Shown piece by piece: positions 58,654-64,000 of a DNA stretch of 64,000 nt (position 1 is its first letter; every line of letters starts with the position of its first letter). Origin of the DNA: Hyphomonadaceae bacterium UBA1849 (GTDB lineage: Bacteria; Pseudomonadota; Alphaproteobacteria; Caulobacterales; Hyphomonadaceae); NCBI GenBank assembly GCA_002338565.1, contig DDIN01000008.1, positions 678,167 to 742,166 of the forward strand, given 5' to 3'. The position numbers and the translations under genes are program-made. Under the pieces are notes generated by a model. It was not told the origin of the DNA, made no database searches, and saw nothing but the letters and a program-made list of their open reading frames with translations.

Positions 58654-60258
58654 TCAGCTCTGAAGCTGAGCCGGCAGTACAACGACGAAGCGAGCGCCCA
58701 GCACATTGCCCTCTGCATCCTCACGGTTTTCGGCCGTCACTGTGCCGCGATGGCTTTCTACGATCTGCGCCACGATGGACAGGCCCAGCCCTGAATTCAG
58801 ACCGAATTTCGTACCCGCAGGCCGGTCCGTATAAAATCGTTCGAAAATCTTCTCGAGCTTGCCGTCCGGAATACCCGGGCCTTCATCCTCAACAGTGATT
58901 TCGACAGAGGCGCGTCCGCGTACCGCCATTGTGCGACCGCGAACAATGACCTGCCCGTCTTCCGGTGAAAACGACCGCGCATTCTCAATGAGATTTCTAA
59001 AGACCTGCCCAAGCGCACCATCTCGTCCGAGGACAATCAGATCGCCACTATCTTCATCGCGCTCGAAGCGCACGCGTGGGTCGCCTTCATTACGGATCGC
59101 ATCATAGGTTTCTGTGAGATCGGTCAGAAGCTGGCCAAGATCGACCGAAGCGTTCGGGAGACGTGCCGTTTCCGCCTCAAGGCGCGTCGCGTTGGAGATA
59201 TCAGTAATGAGGCGATCAAGGCGGCGCACATCTGACGCAATCACTTTACGCAGTTTTTCCCGCGCTTCCGGATCCGTCACACGTTCGGATGTTTCAACAG
59301 CGCTACGGATAGAGGTGAGAGGATTTTTCAGTTCGTGTGCAACGTCGGCAGCAAACGCCTCGTTGGCTACGATCCGGTCAAACAGCGCAGCCGTCATCCC
59401 TTCGAGAGAGTCCGCCAGCTCGCCAATCTCGTCCTTACGGCTGGTAAGCGCTGGCAGCTCGATTTTTTCTGCAGCGCCAGACCCGACACGGTCGGCGGCA
59501 AGCGCGAGCCGTCTGAGCGGGCGCGCAATCATGATGGCGAGCAGGGCAGAGGAAAGAAGCGACACGATGATCGCAACGGCAATAAAGGGCAGAAGCGCAG
59601 CGCGTTCACGGCGTACAATTGTATCCACATCACTGGCTTCGATTGTCAGAACCCCGACGACTGCTGACACGTGCTGGATAGGCAGAGACACAGACACAAC
59701 ACGCTGCCCGTCATCGGTAATGCGCTCGCCTGATACACGTTCACCAGACAAAGCCTCATTCAGCTCGTCATCAAAAGTGCCCGGCTGCAAGAGAGATTCA
59801 CGCGCGCTCGATTGAAGCCAGCGCCCGATACTATCCATGAAACCGGATACACCGCCGACAAAACTCTCAAACATATTGGGCTCGTCGAGCGCACCGAGCG
59901 CGAATTCATCCACCCGGTCGGAAAGCAGGTTATAATCGCCGACCATCTCGCTATCGGCATTGTATATGCGGGCCTGAATAGTAGCCGGTAGCTCCAAGCG
60001 TTTCAGAATGCGTCTTGCATTTACCTCAATCAGTTCCGGCTCCGGGTCGCCCACCGTTGCGCCCTCGGCCAGAACCGAGACGATCAGGTCACCCTGTGTA
60101 TTGAGGCTGTCTATCCGCGCCTGCACGAGACCCACACGCATCTCGTTCAGCACGAGCGCGCCGATGATCAGAACGAGCAGACCCGCGAGATTGGAGGCAA
60201 AGATCAGCCTCGCAATCCGCGAGTTTACAAAAGTCCGCGATTTTCGCTGAGCCGACAG
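58654..60258 (-). CDS. chvG: ChvG sensor histidine kinase, apparent CTG start
   Basis: The first ATG/GTG/TTG frame starts at 60153 and would lose the first membrane helix. The same frame continues upstream to a CTG at 60258, preceded by AGGAGA six bases away. It adds SAQRKSRTFVNSRIARLIFA and SNLAGLLVLIIGALVLNEMR, a helix conserved in ChvG. The resulting 534-residue protein has a periplasmic domain, a second helix (FIAVAIIVSLLSSALLAIMI), HAMP, the phospho-His near residue 308 in DVAHELKNPLTSIRS, and NLIENARSFSPEDGQ, EDEGPGI and GLGLSIVAQIVESHRG. ChvG senses acidity or envelope stress and phosphorylates ChvI. Confidence 0.9.
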   Translation of the reverse strand: MSAQRKSRTFVNSRIARLIFASNLAGLLVLIIGALVLNEMRVGLVQARIDSLNTQGDLIVSVLAEGATVGDPEPELIEVNARRILKRLELPATIQARIYNADSEMVGDYNLLSDRVDEFALGALDEPNMFESFVGGVSGFMDSIGRWLQSSARESLLQPGTFDDELNEALSGERVSGERITDDGQRVVSVSLPIQHVSAVVGVLTIEASDVDTIVRRERAALLPFIAVAIIVSLLSSALLAIMIARPLRRLALAADRVGSGAAEKIELPALTSRKDEIGELADSLEGMTAALFDRIVANEAFAADVAHELKNPLTSIRSAVETSERVTDPEAREKLRKVIASDVRRLDRLITDISNATRLEAETARLPNASVDLGQLLTDLTETYDAIRNEGDPRVRFERDEDSGDLIVLGRDGALGQVFRNLIENARSFSPEDGQVIVRGRTMAVRGRASVEITVEDEGPGIPDGKLEKIFERFYTDRPAGTKFGLNSGLGLSIVAQIVESHRGTVTAENREDAEGNVLGARFVVVLPAQLQS

Positions 60259-60259
60259 G

Positions 60260-60949
60260 CTAGCTCTCCTTATAGCGGTATCCGACGCCGTAAAGCGTTT
60301 CGATCGCGTCGAACTCGCCGTCTACTTCACGGAATTTCTTCCGCAGGCGTTTGATATGGCTGTCGATTGTACGGTCATCGACATAGATCTGGTCGTCATA
60401 CGCCGCATCCATGAGCTGGTCGCGGTTTTTAACGAAACCCGGACGTTGCGCGAGCGCCAGAAGGATGAGGAACTCAGTTACCGTAAGGCGAACCGGCTCA
60501 CCATCCCATGAACAGACATGGCGGTTCGGGTCCAGCACGAGGCGGCCACGTACGATCGGCTTCTGATCGCCCTCAACCTCAACCGCGCCGCGCGAGCGAC
60601 GAAGAACAGCTTTCACACGCTCAGAGAGGAGACGGTTGGAGCAAGGCTTACGCACGAAATCGTCAGCGCCGATGTTGAAACCGATTACCTCGTCGATTTC
60701 CTCATCTTTCGATGTCAGAAAAATAACCGGAATGTCCGAAGTCTGGCGCAGACGGCGCAGAACTTCCATGCCGTCCATCTTTGGCATTTTAACATCCAGA
60801 ACAACCAGATCTGGCGGTGTCTCGGTGAGAGCCGTCAACGCCGTCTGCCCGTCATGATATGTACGGACCTTATACCCTTCTGCCTCAAAAAACATTTTGA
60901 GGGATTCAACGATGTTCTCGTCATCGTCCACTAATGCCAGCGTAGCCAT
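60260..60949 (-). CDS. chvI: ChvI response regulator (OmpR family)
   Basis: The ATG at 60949 has AAGGAG five bases upstream and gives 229 residues. The receiver has LALVDDDENIVESLKMFFEA and the acceptor Asp in LVVLDVKMPKMDGMEVLRRL. DDFVRKPCSNRLLSERVKAV follows, where most homologues have Phe instead of Cys after KP. The OmpR-type winged helix has LTVTEFLILLALAQRPGFVK, DRTIDSHIKRLRKKFRE and TLYGVGYRYKES. ChvI controls envelope, acid and cell-wall stress genes with ChvG. One base separates its stop from the chvG start. Confidence 0.95.
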   Translation of the reverse strand: MATLALVDDDENIVESLKMFFEAEGYKVRTYHDGQTALTALTETPPDLVVLDVKMPKMDGMEVLRRLRQTSDIPVIFLTSKDEEIDEVIGFNIGADDFVRKPCSNRLLSERVKAVLRRSRGAVEVEGDQKPIVRGRLVLDPNRHVCSWDGEPVRLTVTEFLILLALAQRPGFVKNRDQLMDAAYDDQIYVDDRTIDSHIKRLRKKFREVDGEFDAIETLYGVGYRYKES

Positions 60950-60990
60950 CCCAGCTCCTTCTCTATGCCGTCCCAGGCGCTCGTCGTTCT

Positions 60991-61029
60991 TTAACAAGAC
61001 CATAACGGGGAAACTACAACCTTTAAAGG
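60991..61029. promoter_or_regulatory. Near-CtrA box and a palindrome between chvI and the divergent gene
   Basis: TTAA-CAAGACC-ATAAC at 60991-61006 matches the CtrA consensus except for one base in the second half. CCTTTAAAGG at 61020-61029 is a perfect 10-bp palindrome. Both lie in the shared promoter region. Confidence 0.3.
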
Positions 61030-61090
61030 CGACTTTCATGTGACCTTAAGCGGACAGGAGTATGATAATCCCTTAAAAAGCAGGTGGGTT

Positions 61091-62800
61091 ATGGGCGGTC
61101 GCGAAACACATTTCGAACTTTTTCTGAGAAAATCGCCTAAAGCGAGCTGGGCATTGGTCGATGCGATTCCGAATCGCCAGAAAGCCATTGAGCGCGCAAA
61201 CGCATTTCTGAAGAGCCATCCGCAAGGTGGCGTGAAGGTTATGAAGGAAGAGCGCAAAGGCGCAAATGGTGATTATATCGCCATTCTTGTTGCCGCGCTG
61301 GGCGATTGCGAAGAGCCGCGCAAGCGGCCATCTCGCACCTTTATTCCGCAACAGACATCGTCATGTGTCTCTGCAGGTGACCTTCGCAAAGTCTCGGCAC
61401 GCAAAACCTATCTGGAAGTCATTCCGCGCTTTCTTGAACGCCACCGCGTATTACCGGGCGAATTGATCTACCGGACGGACCTTCTTGAAATTCTTGAAAG
61501 TTCCGGCTCTGAAATCACACAAGCCATTCAGCGTGTCGCGATTGCGCGGGCCGGTGAAGAAAGCCTGCATGCGATTGCGCGCCAACTACACGAGCTGGTA
61601 AATCAGGGCGTCAACAGCATCTTCAAAGAGAAGAAGGCCGGACGCTTTGTGAAATACGAAGGCACGCTCGAAGACGTCGTGAAGAAATGCCGTCAAAAGC
61701 CAAACCTCCTGACAGCGTTTAAGTCAGCTTTGGCAGACCGGCTCATGCGTGAGACAAGCTGGCCCAAAAAGCTGACCGGGCTTGTCGAAATCTGGAAAGA
61801 GGCTGAAACGCTTGAGGAAGCTGACCGGAAGTTCGTCAACGAAGTCCTGACAGATTATTTCTCCGAGTGGATCGATACCCCGGGTGCGGTGAGCGCCATT
61901 CTGGGCGAAACGCAAAACACTGGCGAAGTTGTCGACCGCCTGATCGGCGTACTTGAGCCACGCCCTGACAGACGCAATACGCGCGATCCGCTCCATGACC
62001 TGCCTCATGCTCAGGCACTGGCCGAAGCCGTGCAATTGGGACTTTTGCCGACGGCATCACAGACAATCGTATCGCGAATTTTTGAGCATATCGGCTCAAA
62101 CCACCGCCTTTATGACAAATGCCTTCTGACCGAATTCAACATGCTGAAGGATTTTGGTGACCGGCTCGTCAAAATCATGAAGTCCAATCGCCACGCAGAA
62201 ATGTATGACTCCTTCTGCGCACGCTCCAAGCGTCTGATGTCGACGGACACTGTGGACGGCTATCTGGAGCGGTTTGAAATTCTGGATCGCCCGATGCAGC
62301 TCCTCAAACTGCAGGACAATCTGGTTGGCTATGACGCCCGTACCAAAATGATTACCCTGCTACGTGGTATGATCGGTCAGCCGCGCTTTGAAGAAGCGGT
62401 GATGAACAATGACGGACGGCATGTGCAGGTTCTGATGACCCTTCGCGCCACACAAGCCGCGCTATTGAATTCCGACCTGCCTGAAGCAGAGCGCATTCAT
62501 GGCGCTCAGGATCTCGACACGCTCAGCGTCCGCCTGATTTCGAACGCCAAGCTGTTCCCGTCAATCGCCCGCAAAGCGGGCTCGCCGGCACTGGCGGCCG
62601 TTGCGCTATTCCGGCTTGCAGCAGAAGCCCTTCCGAAGGGACAGAGCGCGACACTGGCCTCTATGGCGGCAACTAAAATGTTGAAAGAACAGGACGCACG
62701 CGAAGCGCTGAAGACAAACCCTGACCTCAGCCGAATGCTACGCGATCTGTCTCAGGCAGCCCGCGCCGCGACGGAACTGCCTAAAGCCGCCGAAGGCTGA
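61091..62800 (+). CDS. Conserved-looking hypothetical protein, 569 residues
   Basis: I do not recognise this protein. The ATG at 61091, with AGGTGGG upstream, gives MGGRETHFELFLRKSPKASW, a short alpha-beta N-terminal domain of about 85 residues (to GDYIAILVAALGD). A long helical body follows, from DLRKVSARKTYLEVIPRFLE to the end, with repeated amphipathic helices and no signal peptide or membrane segment. The middle has FVNEVLTDYFSEWIDTPGAV and PLHDLPHAQALAEAVQLGLL. It is divergent from chvI and convergent with the tlpA-like gene without a gap. A scaffold or adaptor role could be guessed from the helical repeats, but nothing shows it. Confidence 0.8.
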   Translation: MGGRETHFELFLRKSPKASWALVDAIPNRQKAIERANAFLKSHPQGGVKVMKEERKGANGDYIAILVAALGDCEEPRKRPSRTFIPQQTSSCVSAGDLRKVSARKTYLEVIPRFLERHRVLPGELIYRTDLLEILESSGSEITQAIQRVAIARAGEESLHAIARQLHELVNQGVNSIFKEKKAGRFVKYEGTLEDVVKKCRQKPNLLTAFKSALADRLMRETSWPKKLTGLVEIWKEAETLEEADRKFVNEVLTDYFSEWIDTPGAVSAILGETQNTGEVVDRLIGVLEPRPDRRNTRDPLHDLPHAQALAEAVQLGLLPTASQTIVSRIFEHIGSNHRLYDKCLLTEFNMLKDFGDRLVKIMKSNRHAEMYDSFCARSKRLMSTDTVDGYLERFEILDRPMQLLKLQDNLVGYDARTKMITLLRGMIGQPRFEEAVMNNDGRHVQVLMTLRATQAALLNSDLPEAERIHGAQDLDTLSVRLISNAKLFPSIARKAGSPALAAVALFRLAAEALPKGQSATLASMAATKMLKEQDAREALKTNPDLSRMLRDLSQAARAATELPKAAEG

Positions 62801-63385
62801 TCAGCCAACCAGCGCCCGGAACAGTTCCAGAGCTTCATCCGATGCCCAGTCCGTGTCGCCCTCAAAACGGGCGACTTCCCGGCCATTCCGGTCGTAAATA
62901 ACTGTGCTCGGAAACCCGCCAATGTAAGAGTCGAACATGACGCCGCGCTCGGCATCGCCATAAAAGTCGAGTGCGCCGTCCGTTAGCTCATCAAGGCGTT
63001 CTCGCGCCATCGGATAGTCACCGACGCGATCGAAAGACAGAGGCATCACAAGAAGATCGCTCTCGTCGAATTCGTTCTGCAGGGCGGCAAGCGTCGGCAT
63101 TTCCAGAACGCATGGGGCGCAGGTCGTACCCCAGAAGTTCACGACCAGAATACGCCCTGTATAGTCCGCCAGCGTCGCTGTAGATCCGTCAGGCGCCTGA
63201 AACTCGGCCTCCGAAATCGGTTCGCCTGCGCGTTGGAATTGGAGGCGGGACATCTCCCCGACCGCGTAAGACTGGATGCCTTCGCGCGTGACATTCGGTG
63301 ATGCAGCGGAAAACCAGGCATAGACAAATGCGCCAAGCCCGATCAAAAGCATTAGCGGAATTCCTATACGTGTGAGTTTTGTCAT
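62801..63385 (-). CDS. TlpA-like membrane thioredoxin
   Basis: The ATG at 63385, with GAGG upstream, gives 194 residues. One N-terminal helix (IGIPLMLLIGLGAFVYAWFS) anchors a periplasmic thioredoxin fold. Its active site is VVNFWGTTCAPCVLEMPTLA (Cys-Ala-Pro-Cys), and the cis-proline region is YIGGFPSTVIYDRNGREV. TlpA-type proteins reduce periplasmic disulfides, for example in cytochrome oxidase copper-site assembly. It is divergent from argH with a 38-bp gap, an order conserved in many alphaproteobacteria. Confidence 0.92.
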   Translation of the reverse strand: MTKLTRIGIPLMLLIGLGAFVYAWFSAASPNVTREGIQSYAVGEMSRLQFQRAGEPISEAEFQAPDGSTATLADYTGRILVVNFWGTTCAPCVLEMPTLAALQNEFDESDLLVMPLSFDRVGDYPMARERLDELTDGALDFYGDAERGVMFDSYIGGFPSTVIYDRNGREVARFEGDTDWASDEALELFRALVG

Positions 63386-63423
63386 TACAGGCCTCATTCG
63401 TTGCAACGTAAGAGATAGTAATT

Positions 63424-64000
63424 ATGGCCAAAAAGCCAGCCTCCGGTCAGGAAATGTGGGGCGGACGTTTCGCCGCCAAGCCCGATGAAGTGATGGAAGC
63501 GATCAATGCGAGCATTGATGTCGACAAGCGCATGGCCGCTGAAGACATTCAGGGCTCGCGTGCCCATGTGCGCATGCTGGCTGATAGCAACATCGTCTCT
63601 GACGCCGACCGCGACGCGATCCTTGGAGGCCTTGATCAGGTTGAACAGGAAATTGCCGGTGGCGACTTCCCGTTCCGCAAAGACCTTGAAGATATTCATA
63701 TGAATATTGAGGCGCGCCTGAAGGAAATTATCGGTGAGCCAGCGGGACGCCTTCACACGGCGCGTTCGCGTAATGATCAGGTCGCAACGGATTTTCGCCT
63801 CTGGACACGTCAGGCGCTGCAAACCCGCGCAGATCAGACGCGCGGTCTGATGGAAGCCCTGCTGGAGCAGGCTGACCTCCACGCTGATACCGTTATGCCG
63901 GGCTTCACCCACCTTCAGACCGCGCAACCTGTTACCTTTGGTCACCATCTTATGGCTTATGTCGAAATGTTCTCACGTGACCGGTCCCGTTTTCTGGATT
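63424..64000 (+). CDS. argH: Argininosuccinate lyase, N-terminal part (runs off the window)
   Basis: From the ATG at 63424 there are 192 codons before the window ends. The sequence has SGQEMWGGRFAAKPDEVMEA, DIHMNIEARLKEIIGEPAGR, LHTARSRNDQVATDFRLWTR and MPGFTHLQTAQPVTFGHHLM, which are the ArgH substrate-binding motifs. It splits argininosuccinate into arginine and fumarate, the last step of arginine synthesis. The Shine-Dalgarno sequence is weak (AAGAG far upstream). The signature GSSxMPxKxN loop lies beyond the window. Confidence 0.96.
   Translation, partial: MAKKPASGQEMWGGRFAAKPDEVMEAINASIDVDKRMAAEDIQGSRAHVRMLADSNIVSDADRDAILGGLDQVEQEIAGGDFPFRKDLEDIHMNIEARLKEIIGEPAGRLHTARSRNDQVATDFRLWTRQALQTRADQTRGLMEALLEQADLHADTVMPGFTHLQTAQPVTFGHHLMAYVEMFSRDRSRFLD

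Overview
The window reads as chromosomal core DNA from an alphaproteobacterium of the Caulobacterales/Hyphomonadaceae type. The grounds are a DivL pseudo-kinase with tyrosine in place of the phospho-accepting histidine, a CpdR receiver, ChvI/ChvG next to PTS genes and ahcY, an XRE regulator of the PraR type, a DUF1674 protein, and a perfect CtrA box with paired GANTC sites in front of divL. The DNA is moderately GC-rich and densely packed. I saw no tRNA, rRNA, CRISPR array, insertion sequence or prophage.

Region by region. 1-6.3 kb: the start of a TonB-dependent receptor with a DUF2946 gene, a FdhF/YdeP-type molybdoenzyme, a TMEM175-like channel, an exported DUF4272 protein, and an NfeD/SPFH membrane pair. 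6.6-9.3 kb: an HscC-type Hsp70 overlapping a divergent J-domain membrane protein. 9.5-15.1 kb: hydroxyacyl-CoA dehydrogenase, the aromatic operon (chorismate mutase-like, hisC, tyrC) and purH. 15.3-21.3 kb: a common alphaproteobacterial cluster (heparinase II/III-like protein, rpe, rsmB, M48 protease, DUF1674) with two lipoproteins. 21.4-25.2 kb: a secreted Gly/His/Asn-rich protein, a P-II protein coupled to a methyltransferase, gloB and a cupin. 25.3-30.5 kb: a hybrid histidine kinase followed by divL. 30.5-38 kb: a BON-MscS channel, GNAT, hydrolases, a MarR-GNAT fusion with a new C-terminal module plus a stand-alone copy of that module, and a CoA-transferase. 38-41 kb: glutathione-dependent formaldehyde oxidation (fghA, LysR, adhC). 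41-46 kb: small membrane proteins, a second MscS, cpdR, N-formylglutamate amidohydrolase, a probable small RNA, an XRE regulator and hisN. 46-54 kb: a zinc metalloprotease, an exported methyltransferase-like lipoprotein, mscL, and rplS-trmD cut off from rpsP-rimM. 54-64 kb: a PLP decarboxylase, ahcY, ptsH, an EIIA-Man gene, chvG-chvI without hprK, an unknown 569-residue protein, a TlpA-like thioredoxin and the start of argH.

Functional links. DivL and CpdR both belong to the CtrA cell-cycle circuit, and the divL promoter carries CtrA- and CcrM-type sites, so feedback is likely. ChvI/ChvG and the PTS phosphocarriers probably form one minus-strand transcription unit sensing envelope or carbon state. 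Three mechanosensitive channels, two envelope lipoproteins and the SPFH/NfeD pair suggest attention to membrane stress.

The best candidates for something undescribed are: (1) an 85-nt minus-strand small RNA at 44534-44618 with its own promoter, a single-stranded CCUCCC stretch and a strong terminator; (2) the MarR-GNAT-X fusion and its neighbouring X-only paralogue, with a 9-bp inverted repeat over the fusion's start codon; (3) chvG, which appears to start at a CTG codon; and (4) tandem palindromes exactly two helical turns apart in front of mscL.
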